The notes beneath the pieces are model-generated. The model worked only from the letters and a program-made list of their open reading frames with translations. It was not told the DNA's origin and did no database searches. A DNA stretch of 64,000 nucleotides from Asparagopsis taxiformis (Eukaryota; Rhodophyta; Florideophyceae; Bonnemaisoniales; Bonnemaisoniaceae), in the NCBI GenBank assembly GCA_030407315.1, contig JALQPE010002425.1, positions 124,001 through 188,000 of the forward strand, read 5' to 3'. Below, piece after piece: positions 35,517 through 45,285 of this stretch. A program made the translations under genes and the position numbers. Within the stretch, counting starts at the first letter, position 1. The number at the start of each line of letters is the position of its first letter.

Positions 35517-38500
35517 ATGGCCGTGTCGGCCGAGGTAGCCCTCCGTGCCTTCATTCTCGACTACCTCAATAAGCGCGGTCTCACACACGCAGCAAAGGGT
35601 TTGCGCGTCGACCATCAACAAAAGGGCGAGCAGCCCATTCCCAGCCCACCTGTCAATTCCCCAAACGGCTTCCTCTTCGAATGGTTCGGCCTCTTCTGGG
35701 ACGTCTTCTCCACTCGCCTCGGTGCAAATCTTCAAAAGGTACGCAGTCCAAATCCCCCACAACATCCCCATCTCTCCACCTCCCTGCCCTCCCCCGGCCT
35801 CCAGGGCCAGCCCCCACAGCAGACACTCTCCGCAGCCGCCGCAGCCGCAGCCCTCCAGGCAAGTCAAAATCCATTTCCACATCCCTCCCACCATCCTCGT
35901 CGTACGCAAAATGCAAATCCCCATCTCAATCAACAGTCCTTCCGTACCAATGCACCGCAAATCCCACACAACGCTCAGCAACTGCACAACCAGCAGCTCC
36001 CCCAACAGCAGCACCATCATCAGCAGAACATGCTGCATGCACAGCGTCCCCCGCAGCAGTCCGCACCTCCATCGCGCATCCGCAATGCCCAGCTCGATAA
36101 TCGCCGATCAATCCCACAATCCTCTATCAATCTTCATCCCCTCTCCCTCGATCCCGCCCTCCAGAAACAGACAATCCCCCCAGACTCCGTCCCAACCCCC
36201 GCTCTTACCCCCGATATGCTCGATGTTAACGGTACCCTAGACGGCATTTTCTCTACCGTAGGCACCCGCAACAACATCCCGAGGCAAAACCAGAATGCAA
36301 ACCAACCCTCCGCCACCGCTATGATGCCCCAACCCAGGGTCTCCCGCTCTCAACCCCAACCAATATCCAATACTAGCGCCCTCGCTAATGCCGCCGCAGC
36401 TGTTGCAGGACAGACAATCCCGCGCGGCTACACTAATATGCAGATCGTTGGCAGTGAGGCTCCGAGCACCGCAAGTCGACGCGGCACCCTGGAAATGCCC
36501 GTCAACCGACCGTTCGAGGAAACAGTTGAGGATGAATCGCAACCACGCGCCGGCCCCAACAGAACTTCTTCCACTATGCTCACTAAAAAGCGCCCAGCCA
36601 GTCAAGCTGTCAATCGCAAACAGAGCGCCTCGCCCGCAGATGGCGCCCTCTCTCCGCAAACCGCTTTTGCCACTGGTGTTGATGCAAACCCTCCAAACAA
36701 GAGGCAGGGAACCGTTGCACCGTTTCAGAATAATGTACGCGTGTCGCCCGCAATTCACGATCTGCAACAGCACCACAAGCAAATCGAATTCGATCAAATT
36801 CCCGGCGCTCTTCATCGTGAGGTTTCGCAACCACTGCCCAATGCTAGGGGAAGATCAGCACAATTGACTGCCCAACAACGCCAAAAAGCAATGGCGCAAG
36901 TAGCTGACCGAGGAAATGGCTCGCAATTTCTACCGCAACATGCCGGAGCTACGAAACCCTTGTCGAGAAATGGCCAGCGCTACGTACCCAGGCAGGGTTC
37001 AGGGCAAAGTCGAGCGTCGCTGCAAGGCCAGGACAATCGGCGGCGGGACAATATTTCGCATGCGCAAGTGTCCAACGGAAGGCGGTCGACAAACATTGCG
37101 ATTTCTCAGACAGGTACTGCACAGATTGCGGCTGGCAGTAACGCAGTCGGGGAAGGTATGCCAGCGAATGCTGAAACACTGCGAGCGACAAACGAGGGTA
37201 TGTTGTACATGCTTCGTAATAAAATTGAGCATGTTCAGCTTTGGCAGGATGGAAACAGTTCGTTGCCAATTGGACAAATGTCTGCCAATGCACCTGGTGG
37301 CAAGAAGCCGCAAGGGAACGTGCAGTCGTCAATGGGCGGATCGAAGGATGAGCTTGCTGCCAACACTCCGACCGAGAACGACAAGCAGGTGGACGGTGCG
37401 CAAATGACCGAACAGATGCATCGCGATACCCAGCTACTTTTGGAGAGATCGGGAATGAAGGACGACGCTGCGCATCGTCTTCGACAACCATTTGTCAGGG
37501 AGGATTTACTGAAACAAGCTGGAACACTGCCCATGAATGACCAAGATATCTCCCTCGTTCCGGATAAACCTGGCAAGATTGGGGACGGTGCAATGCCGCA
37601 GAATGGCAAGCAAGGCAACGGAAACAGTGACGACCCTAACCGTGCAATAAAAACTATAGAAACTGGCGGTGGCTCACATACTCGAGCGTCTTCCGAGTTA
37701 TCCAATGGCAAACCTTCAGGATTCCCACCACCGCGAGCATCTACCCCTCAGAACACTCATGGATCAGGTACAACTGCGGCCAAGCGCGATAAAGGCAGCA
37801 TTGACGACTTGGAGAACCGGTCTACGAAAAGCAACCGTCCGACTTCGCGAGGAGGCGGCACTCCGTCCCAGAAAAGCACGGCGTCTGGTGGCAGCGGTGC
37901 CATTGATAAGCGTACATCACAGGGAACGTCATCAGGGGCACCTCGTCGCGGTCGCGGGCGGTCTCGTGTGAGAGGAACAGGAGCGAGTAGAAGGGGTCGT
38001 GCAGAGCGGTCAGGCGCTGCGCGGAGCACCGGGGCCTCTAGATCTGCGAATCCGTCTCAGCGTTCATCGGCTTCGGTGCAGAAGCAAATGGGAAGTATGG
38101 GGTTGCCAATTGGAGCTGAACCTGGAGGGCAAGTACAGGGAGACAGTAACGATGCTGACATGAGTTCTGTTGGGCTGATTGCTCCGCCTCGGACGTCATC
38201 GCACAATACCGACGCGAGAGGGCAGAGTGTGGATGCGAGAGGACAAAATGCGAAATCTTCAGATGGTGCTCGGTCGCGACCGCCAGGAAAGCATGTTGAG
38301 GAACAACCGGATTTGAATAGGGCGCCTAAGCTTCCTTTTGACAACGATGATGGCCCGTTGACAGACCCTAAGCAGTTTGATCCAAGCATTGAAAGACAAA
38401 GTCAAGCGGCACATGCACATCTTCATGGTGAAGCTGGACAGACACAATTATTAGACATGCTTCAATCAACAAGTCATCCGCAGCGCCCAGGCAATGATGG

Positions 38501-38777
38501 TACACTTGACCAAGTAGATAAAGCATTTTCAATGCAACAGCTGAGCATGGTTTCAGGCGCAGGTAATGGAAAAATGGGCAATCAGACGACGCCCAATTAT
38601 AGTTATGAACTGCCATACTTGACGTCAGGGGTGGAGGAAGAAACAGATCTTGGTAATATGCTGAACAACATGCAGGACAATTTGGGATTGGAGGGACCAT
38701 CAGATTTCGAAGAAGGGAATCTTCTTGGAGTAAGCGATCCGAGCGATTTAGGGATTGCAGGCCGGAACAGAATGTGA
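35517..38777 (+). CDS. LisH/LUFS-domain protein, large Gln-rich adaptor (LEUNIG N-terminus / SSDP-like)
   Basis: 1086 aa from ATG 35517. The N-terminus is a LUFS domain: a LisH helix (VALRAFILDYLNKRGLTHAA, about 6-25), then VDHQQKGEQPIPSPPVNSPNGFLFEWFGLFWDVFSTRL (about 30-66). The P-x-G-F-L-F-E-W-F-x-x-F-W-D-V-F core is shared by LEUNIG co-repressors, fungal Flo8 and animal SSDP/SSBP2-4, which tetramerise and tether LIM-domain-binding or SEUSS partners. The remaining 1000 residues are low complexity: Gln/Asn/His-rich to about 350, Ser/Gly-rich, then an RG-rich segment (GAPRRGRGRSRVRGTGASRR, about 808-827) and an acidic C-terminus. There are no WD40 repeats, so it is SSDP-like, not a full LEUNIG. 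A 66-nt stretch at 35739-35804 has GTACGC and CCTCCAG ends and is probably an in-frame intron, which would give 1064 aa. Confidence 0.75.
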   Translation: MAVSAEVALRAFILDYLNKRGLTHAAKGLRVDHQQKGEQPIPSPPVNSPNGFLFEWFGLFWDVFSTRLGANLQKVRSPNPPQHPHLSTSLPSPGLQGQPPQQTLSAAAAAAALQASQNPFPHPSHHPRRTQNANPHLNQQSFRTNAPQIPHNAQQLHNQQLPQQQHHHQQNMLHAQRPPQQSAPPSRIRNAQLDNRRSIPQSSINLHPLSLDPALQKQTIPPDSVPTPALTPDMLDVNGTLDGIFSTVGTRNNIPRQNQNANQPSATAMMPQPRVSRSQPQPISNTSALANAAAAVAGQTIPRGYTNMQIVGSEAPSTASRRGTLEMPVNRPFEETVEDESQPRAGPNRTSSTMLTKKRPASQAVNRKQSASPADGALSPQTAFATGVDANPPNKRQGTVAPFQNNVRVSPAIHDLQQHHKQIEFDQIPGALHREVSQPLPNARGRSAQLTAQQRQKAMAQVADRGNGSQFLPQHAGATKPLSRNGQRYVPRQGSGQSRASLQGQDNRRRDNISHAQVSNGRRSTNIAISQTGTAQIAAGSNAVGEGMPANAETLRATNEGMLYMLRNKIEHVQLWQDGNSSLPIGQMSANAPGGKKPQGNVQSSMGGSKDELAANTPTENDKQVDGAQMTEQMHRDTQLLLERSGMKDDAAHRLRQPFVREDLLKQAGTLPMNDQDISLVPDKPGKIGDGAMPQNGKQGNGNSDDPNRAIKTIETGGGSHTRASSELSNGKPSGFPPPRASTPQNTHGSGTTAAKRDKGSIDDLENRSTKSNRPTSRGGGTPSQKSTASGGSGAIDKRTSQGTSSGAPRRGRGRSRVRGTGASRRGRAERSGAARSTGASRSANPSQRSSASVQKQMGSMGLPIGAEPGGQVQGDSNDADMSSVGLIAPPRTSSHNTDARGQSVDARGQNAKSSDGARSRPPGKHVEEQPDLNRAPKLPFDNDDGPLTDPKQFDPSIERQSQAAHAHLHGEAGQTQLLDMLQSTSHPQRPGNDGTLDQVDKAFSMQQLSMVSGAGNGKMGNQTTPNYSYELPYLTSGVEEETDLGNMLNNMQDNLGLEGPSDFEEGNLLGVSDPSDLGIAGRNRM

Positions 38778-39030
38778 GCACGTCTCTATTCGCAAAAGCT
38801 CAAATATACAACTAATTGTTGCACTAACAGGTAGACATAAACAGGAACGCTTGTTCTACCCAGCCAAACTTGATTTCTAACGCCCAACATCCATTCTGAA
38901 TTTGTGATACTACACACTACTGACACGGGTCGTTGCCGAACGTAAAGCTATTTGAATCGGAAGCAGGGCATTCTCGAACTGCAGCATGCGAGAAGGACAA
39001 TAAGTTGAAACGTATACGATACCATGCGAT

Positions 39031-40281
39031 TTACAGACCGTCGAAGAAATCTTTGGGCATAGTTGATTTCTCCTTACTAACTCCTTTTCGCTTTTTCTTC
39101 CTCCGTGAAACCTCAAATTCCTCCTTTGCCTCACCTAATTGTTGCTCATTGGATCGCACTTTTGCAGCGTGTTCCTCAATCGCATCTGTGTCCTCCTCTG
39201 CTTCATCCTCTTCGTCCACCAACGTAGACCCATCACAGAATCTGATGAAATTATCATGGCCCAGGAGCGCAAAGCGCGGTTTAGGCACACCCTGCAGTGA
39301 AACCATGGCTTCCACAGGCCATGACGGCTTCTTTTTCTTCACCGGACGTATTGTTCTTTCCTGTTGGGCGTCATCTGAATCAGGATCGGGCACATCCTGA
39401 TCATACTCGTATGGTAAAACACCAACCAATATCTTGTCAAGTACATCCACGACCCGAATAATTCCGTCGGAACTGGCAGTCAGTATTACACCGTCATTGC
39501 CGAATGAAATGACGGAATTAACGCACTCTGGATGGCCGTAGAAGCGATCCACGTGTTGCGCCGACTCGGACACGCAATCGGTGTCCAGGAAGCGCAAATT
39601 GTAGATGTTGAGGGCGCCGGACAAGGTACCGGCGATGGCGTACGGAGCGGGGTCCAGTACGGCGAGCGAGAGCAGATCATCATTAAATGAATCGGAGGCA
39701 TATTGGAGGCGCAGACGGGGCATGGGCGGTACACGCATGTCATAGGCACAGAGAGTTCCGTCACCGGAAGCAGCTAACAATGCTTTGGTACCAAACTTGT
39801 CCACGGGGCAAATAGCGGAAATGTAGTCGCCCTGCTCGAGCACGGAGGCGACGGGGCCGTGATCGGTGCGCATGTCGAAGAGATGAATTCCGCCGCTGTC
39901 ATCGCCGGCGATGAGTACATTTTCATCGATACATCGAAAGGCGCTAGTGCTGGGCACGTCCGAGTCCTCGTCCTGACCGGGTAGGCAGTAGGTGTTGAGC
40001 GGATGCTCGCGGTGCGCGTCGTACAGTAGCACTTGAGCGGTGCTCGGGGCGGCGGCAATACGGTCGGTGCGCGGTACGAAGCAAACGTCGCGACACGAGT
40101 GTGGAAACGGATGGGTGATGGTGGGCGTAGGGGGGGTGGCGTCGGCGTTGGCGTTGGCGTCTGGACAGTTGGTTACGATAACACCGCCTTGTGTTAAGCC
40201 GAGGGCGAGACGCGGTTGCGTGCAGTGGGAAGTTATGCAGAGTGGTATGTGCGGGAGGAGTATGTGCGATGGTGAAACCAT
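39031..40281 (-). CDS. WDR55/Jip5-like WD40 protein
   Basis: 416 aa from ATG 40281; an in-frame ATG at 40584 would add 101 residues of low similarity. WDR55 (yeast Jip5) is a nucleolar WD40 protein linked to rRNA processing and, in plants, to DDB1-CUL4. Repeats are weak but visible: RIAAAPSTAQVLLYDA, NVLIAGDDSGGIHLFDMR, KALLAASGDGTLCAYDMR, AIAGTLSGALNIYNLR and GVILTASSDGIIRVVDVLDKI. The end is characteristic: a basic stretch RRKKKRKGVSKEKS then KDFFDGL at the very C-terminus, as in WDR55/Jip5 (K-K-x-F-F-x-x-L). An acidic stretch DEEDEAEEDTDA precedes it. Convergent with the LUFS gene, 250 bp apart. Confidence 0.82.
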   Translation of the reverse strand: MVSPSHILLPHIPLCITSHCTQPRLALGLTQGGVIVTNCPDANANADATPPTPTITHPFPHSCRDVCFVPRTDRIAAAPSTAQVLLYDAHREHPLNTYCLPGQDEDSDVPSTSAFRCIDENVLIAGDDSGGIHLFDMRTDHGPVASVLEQGDYISAICPVDKFGTKALLAASGDGTLCAYDMRVPPMPRLRLQYASDSFNDDLLSLAVLDPAPYAIAGTLSGALNIYNLRFLDTDCVSESAQHVDRFYGHPECVNSVISFGNDGVILTASSDGIIRVVDVLDKILVGVLPYEYDQDVPDPDSDDAQQERTIRPVKKKKPSWPVEAMVSLQGVPKPRFALLGHDNFIRFCDGSTLVDEEDEAEEDTDAIEEHAAKVRSNEQQLGEAKEEFEVSRRKKKRKGVSKEKSTMPKDFFDGL

Positions 40282-40661
40282 TTGTGGGTTGTTTATTCTT
40301 AGAGATTGTGCAGCGACATTATTGAGAGAGATTATGGTGCAGATTGGTGGAAGCGCTGTGGTGGGAGCGAGCGAGCAAATTGATCCAAAAGTGCGTACGA
40401 GTCTGGGTGCGGGGGGGCGTCGTTTTCGAAAATATTTGAAAATATTTTTGCGCGGATGTGCGGCATTTGAAATATTGGTAACGACCAATGCGCTGCACAC
40501 GAACAGAGTATTAGCCGGGCAAACGTGTCCGCTGCAGGACGATTGTGCTGATGCACCTGAAACGCTGTAACCCATACATGTCATGCTTTATGTTGAATAA
40601 TTGATGAATGTGTCAGAGACTGTAAGTTTGTCAGCTGTGCGTGCCGGATTACAGTATCATA

Positions 40662-40695
40662 CTCAGCTCAGCTGCCCTGCCCTGCCCCGCCCTGC
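40662..40695 (+). repeat. Pentamer tract (CTCAG/CTGCC)n
   Basis: CTCAGCTCAG followed by CTGCCCTGCCCTGCCCCGCC, a two-phase pentamer repeat about 380 bp upstream of the WDR55-like ATG and between that gene and the 3' end of the next. Confidence 0.65.
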
Positions 40696-40962
40696 ACAAC
40701 TCGGCTCAACAACCCAATCAACTGATACCGCGTCAGATAACCGCTCAACTCGTTCAGTCCGCCACCGTCGTTCTGACGTGCTCACGAGATTGGTCGCTTC
40801 CCTCATACGCACCCAACATTTACAATCTCTTTCCACGTACCCTTGCTACCGTACTCGCTACTTACCCGGAATCAGTACAGCAAAGCAAAGCAACACAAAC
40901 CTCGTTCGTCGCCGCTAAACAATCTACACAATATTACAAACAATCCACATCTCAAAAATATC

Positions 40963-42963
40963 TTAATACCGGTCCTCCGCCCTCCGTCTCAGTGATCGGA
41001 ATCGCCGCAGAATACTATAGTCTCCAGAGTTTCGATGCGGCGCTCGCCGCCGGCTCCCCGCAACTCCGTGCGTTGAAAATTCCATATGATAGCTCGTTCC
41101 TCTTTGCGCATCACTGTCCTCAAATCCAATACTCGGATCCACTGGTTCCATTGCTGTTAAAATTCGCAGCGGGCTATTACTATATTCCTCGTCATCATCG
41201 AATCGTTCACATTCCCCGTTCACCTCCGCCACTTCGCTCGTTGTCTTCTCCTTGCTTATCAAACTGTCGAACCGTCCACCCCCAGCCAAACAGCTGGCTA
41301 CGCGCGTGCGCGCTTCCGGATGAAACATTTTCTGCCTCAGGTCCAGTTCCGACTGCGATCGCTCCTTATCATACTTTGGATTTCCCTGCATAGCAATTAC
41401 AGCTTCATTCTTCAGCGGGTCAGCCGGCCGCTGAGCAGCCTTCTTTCTGGTGGCGGCGACAAGAGCATGTAGTTGATCCTGTCTCATTAATGCACGCATA
41501 ATCGCTGGATCGTCTGCACTCATAGATCTTTGTTCCGTCATGGCCCGATGGAATTTCTCAAGATCCTTGGCGTACTTCTTCTCTTTCGACCCCTTACGCG
41601 TGTCCTTCTTTTTCGCCGACGAGCTTTGTCGTTCCGACGACCTATCCATAGACTTATCGCGCAATCCATAGTACATTTCCTTCCTGCATTTGCGAATTTC
41701 AGCTAGAAAAATAGCCACCGCTTTGTATTCATCCATGGTCGCCATCTCTGCAACATCTAGAGTATGATCCGCGTCCAATCCCAAATGCCTGGACAGTAGT
41801 GACGAGACTCGTCGAACGCCACGTCTCGGTGTCAGTTTCTTCGAAGAGGGTGGATTGGCGCAGTTGGAGCACAAATTGTCCGCAACTTGCTCCTCAGCCA
41901 CTACTGGTGGCGGTTGTGGCATCACATTGATATCAGCGGCAACACAGCGTACCATCTCTCTGTGGCGTTCAGTGTGTAAATATTCATCGATATCATCCTC
42001 TGTAGCCGGTCTCCAGCTGGAGGAGCCGCGTATGACGCGATGCTTGACAACAATGCGCGTGGCGCGTTTTGAGGCACACTCCGCATTAGGGTCAACGTTA
42101 CTTTTGTGAAATTTAGCCGCTTCCAATCGGCGTGCGCGATCGGCAGCCAAGGTGTAACTGGAATCATCTCTGGACGAGAGATGAATGGAGCTCAAGTCTG
42201 TGCTCTCCTCTTCGTGCGTCCTGGTTGCGGCATGTCTATCACGCGGCTGCACCAAGTAGCCAACGCGTGCGCGCGAGCTGGACAGTGCGGCGGCCTTTGC
42301 GGATGCTGTTGTAGCGTTATAGACGGCTCGGGGGCCGGAGGCGGTTCGCAACGGGGTGCGGTCTCGCTCACGATGCGGTTGCACGACGGAGTTGGATGAG
42401 GGTTGACGATGGACGCCGCGCGGGACGCGGGTGCGTCCGTTGCGACTGTAGGGGAAGGCGGACTTTTGCTTGTGAGCGGAGCGTGTTCTGCGGAGGGGCT
42501 GGGGGGCGTCGTCGCGCGGGGAGGGCGGTGCAGCGTCGACGTCAAAGGCGTTGGGGAGGGAGACGCCGCGCGAAGCGGGACGCTGCGGCGGGTGCACGGC
42601 GAGAGAGTGTGGATGACGGGCGGGATAGCGCGCGGGCGCGGCGGGTGGGGGCTGTGGGCGCGAGATATGCGCCTCGGCATGCGGTGGCGGCGGTTGTGGC
42701 GCGGTGTGTGTGGCGGACAATGCGGATGCGGAGAGTGCACGCTGATGGTACAACTGGGCGCGCGAAAGATCTGGGGTGTCGCCGAGGGTGGTTACGGAAC
42801 GCTGGGGCAGCGGCGGGGACGGTGGCGGGGGCGACTGGTGCGGACGGAGACGGAGTCGGCGCGGTTTAGGCAGTGAGGGCGGCTGCGGGAGGTCGGAGGA
42901 GGCGCGTGTTGAGGCGCTGGTGTAGGTTAAGCGGAAGCGAGGCGCTCGCGGAGGTCCTGGCAT
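40963..42963 (-). CDS. Unknown Pro/Arg-rich basic protein
   Basis: 666 aa from ATG 42963; the upstream open frame is a low-complexity leader translation. No family recognised. The N-terminal 200 residues are dominated by Pro, Arg, Ser and His, with poly-Pro runs and basic clusters. A moderately complex region follows (about 380-560), including KHRVIRGSSSWRPATEDDIDEYLHTERHREMVRCV and CSNCANPPSSKKLTPRRGVRR, where a CxxC pair is present but no second pair is near. Helical, charged sequence (EYKAVAIFLAEIRKCRKEMYYGLRD) precedes a lysine-rich stretch (SSAKKKDTRKGSKEKKYAKDLEK). The C-terminus is RFRSLRRRAEDRY. Probably a disordered nuclear or cytoskeletal protein. Confidence 0.6.
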   Translation of the reverse strand: MPGPPRAPRFRLTYTSASTRASSDLPQPPSLPKPRRLRLRPHQSPPPPSPPLPQRSVTTLGDTPDLSRAQLYHQRALSASALSATHTAPQPPPPHAEAHISRPQPPPAAPARYPARHPHSLAVHPPQRPASRGVSLPNAFDVDAAPPSPRDDAPQPLRRTRSAHKQKSAFPYSRNGRTRVPRGVHRQPSSNSVVQPHRERDRTPLRTASGPRAVYNATTASAKAAALSSSRARVGYLVQPRDRHAATRTHEEESTDLSSIHLSSRDDSSYTLAADRARRLEAAKFHKSNVDPNAECASKRATRIVVKHRVIRGSSSWRPATEDDIDEYLHTERHREMVRCVAADINVMPQPPPVVAEEQVADNLCSNCANPPSSKKLTPRRGVRRVSSLLSRHLGLDADHTLDVAEMATMDEYKAVAIFLAEIRKCRKEMYYGLRDKSMDRSSERQSSSAKKKDTRKGSKEKKYAKDLEKFHRAMTEQRSMSADDPAIMRALMRQDQLHALVAATRKKAAQRPADPLKNEAVIAMQGNPKYDKERSQSELDLRQKMFHPEARTRVASCLAGGGRFDSLISKEKTTSEVAEVNGECERFDDDEEYSNSPLRILTAMEPVDPSIGFEDSDAQRGTSYHMEFSTHGVAGSRRRAPHRNSGDYSILRRFRSLRRRAEDRY

Positions 42964-44360
42964 TTTGGGGGTGATGGTCGGTGCGGTGGAGAGGATGGGG
43001 TGGTGAGCGAGACGCGGCGGTTGACGTAGCGAGGGTAGTGAGAGATAGAGAGACGGATAGATAGATAGAGGAATTGGCTGTGAGGGTGTAAGAATTGGTA
43101 AGCATATCATACGAGGGTATGTCAGCGAGGAGGAGACCAATGGGGTGATGACAATTGTTGACGGCTAACATACTTATTCCAACAGCAAATAACAGCCGTG
43201 CACGGCATGGCCCGAGCGAGTCGTGGTGAATGCAAATCCTATCGTTCGCACCTCTGCGAACACTCGTCAGTGCGACACGCGTTGCCCGATGACTCAGCAC
43301 CAATCGTCTCTGCACATGTCATGTCATAAACGTGTAGACTTCCATTTACAGTCGTTCCACATCATCACACAAGTCCAGGTACATTACAGTGATCTTACAT
43401 TACATACGCCTCCCTAATTGCGCTGCACACCGTCTGCCCAACACTATCGCGGGTCCAGCTCCTCGTTCCCTCGCCTCTATAATCTCCTGCTTCCATGTCT
43501 AGCTAGAGAGGACGTTGTCTAACATTAGACCATCACTATCATCCAACAAATCGTTTTATACCGTCCCGAGACACCCCATCTCTACCATTTTCCCCGCTGC
43601 CCATACTCAACACGTACTTTCGATATATTTCCTGCTTGTAAATTTGCCAACCCACCCCACCTGCTTCCGCGACGATGTTTCATACCAACTCCCCGCACCT
43701 TTTCCAGCGTGAAAGCCCATTCCTACTGCCATACACACTTACTACTTACTCTTCCCAAATATACAATATATATCTCTCACAGCGCCCAGCCCCTGCCAAG
43801 CCATGTCTGCTTCTTTGCTCCAGCCCGTCCATCCATTCAACTTTGCAACAACTTGCATATATACTTTCCATCGTCATGTGACTGGCACCTCCCCGCGCAT
43901 CTCCATCCAGCATTCAGATATTTCTATTGCATTCAACCTCCTCGCAACATGCTGACTGTACGCCACCTTTCCTGTGCAATCACGATCACACATATCTACC
44001 AACTTTGACATGCTTCTGGCAAACACCCGCCAGCAGCTTTTCTTCCCTTTCACGTGTGTCCTGATGATGTACACGTATCTCACGATGGATTCAAGACATG
44101 TGATCATTATAAATCTTTTATTATACTTGACGTATTCATTTTCCAAAAATACCAAAATTATTTCCAAATATTTTCAAAATCGATACTCATTCAACTAGGG
44201 CTACGTGTCAAAATTTATTTCCAAAATTCCCTTTTTTCGCAGCGTCGTCGACGACGTCTTTTCCAGTCCAACTATCCACATTTGCTACCGCGGCTTAGAA
44301 CAGTCATCGCTCGACCCGTTCTCATCATCCCTTCTTTCAAGTTGCCGTTCCGATCCAAAC
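42964..44360. other. 1.4-kb divergent intergenic region upstream of eL42
   Basis: No supported gene. A short (GATA)n tract lies at 43056-43070. From about 43500 to 44350 the sequence is more AT-rich and pyrimidine-biased than its surroundings, with scattered TATATA (about 43764-43772). It probably contains the promoter and leader of the ribosomal protein gene. Confidence 0.4.
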
Positions 44361-44989
44361 ATGGTAAGTTCTTTCAGAATCTCTGCTGCGTGAACTGCCC
44401 GACGTCGCGTAGCGCGGTTTGCTCGATCCCTTCTCTTCCGTTGCGTACCATGCATCAAATTGCCGTCGAGCACATTGAGCGATACGTGATCGTGCATTGC
44501 AACGCATTGCATCTAACATATCAGTTTTCGCTACCGACTTGCTGCGCCTGGAATGGCACTCTGCGCTTGAACCGTGTTTAGGTTGTCGTCCCGAAATCTC
44601 GAAGGACCCTTTGCGTCGCGAAAGAGTGCAGGAAGCACACGGTCCATAAGGTTACCCAGTACAAAAAGGGAAAGGATTCCTTGTACGCGCAGGGTAAAAG
44701 GCGTTACGATGCCAAGCAGGCCGGCTTTGGTGGTCAGACAAAGCCTGTTTTCCACAAGAGTACGTTGAGCGTTTGCAACTGATTTTCTGGCTGTATCTGT
44801 TTCGAAGCGATTCTGACGTTTAGTCGCGACTCTACCTATCTGGCTTGTACAGAGGCCAAGACGACAAAGAAGATTGTTCTGCGACTAGAGTGTACATTAT
44901 GCAATTACAAGCATCAACGTGTTCTCAAGCGATGCAAGCACTTCGAATTAGGTGACCAGAAGAAGACCAAGGGTGCGGCCACGTACTAA
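44361..44989 (+). CDS. Ribosomal protein eL42 (L36a/L44e)
   Basis: Assembled by hand: exon 1 44361-44363 (only the ATG), exon 2 44582-44759, exon 3 44853-44989; 105 aa. Introns are 218 nt (GTAAGT...TTTAG) and 93 nt (GTACGT...ACAG). eL42 sits near the E site of the 60S subunit. The sequence starts M then [11 protein letters not shown] and contains [21 protein letters not shown] and [11 protein letters not shown], nearly invariant in the family, then [12 protein letters not shown] and RCKHFELG. The Cys pairs (C-x4-C near the N-terminus, C-x2-C in LECTLC) form the zinc site. Length equals the human and yeast proteins (106). The intron placed directly after the ATG is a recurrent arrangement in ribosomal protein genes; it is the longest intron in the window. 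Confidence 0.95.
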
Positions 44990-45285
44990 TTTCTACTTCT
45001 GTTTTCGTCTCTATCAAATGCTCGAATCACTGGACAGATTTGGTTGTCAATACCTCTGTCGCTAAGATTTTCTCCGCCTGTGCTATGTTTCACGTTGAAC
45101 GCCCACTGTAGCGCGCTAGCCGAACTTAGTGACTATGTAAAGTCTGCACCATACAAGACTAATCCTTGCGCGGAGCTCAATGTTACAGATGCTACGGAAA
45201 ATTTATCAGTTTACTGTACAACGAATCGTCCAGTAGCATCATCTAATCCTTCATTGTTAGGTGTATCAATTTGTTCTCGAACCAG

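Noticed and set aside
35451..36038. 195-codon antisense ORF within the LUFS gene
   Set aside because: It is Gly/Trp/Leu-rich, lies opposite a Gln/Pro codon tract and has no family resemblance; such shadows are expected from biased codon use.
43874..44167. 97-codon minus-strand ORF in the AT-rich region before eL42
   Set aside because: No family resemblance, located in a promoter-like AT-rich interval and in a likely leader.
44364..44524. Earlier 3' splice site (CTAACATATCAG) for eL42 intron 1
   Set aside because: Using it puts a stop codon in frame before the conserved VVVPKSRR sequence; the acceptor at 44581 gives a complete eL42.
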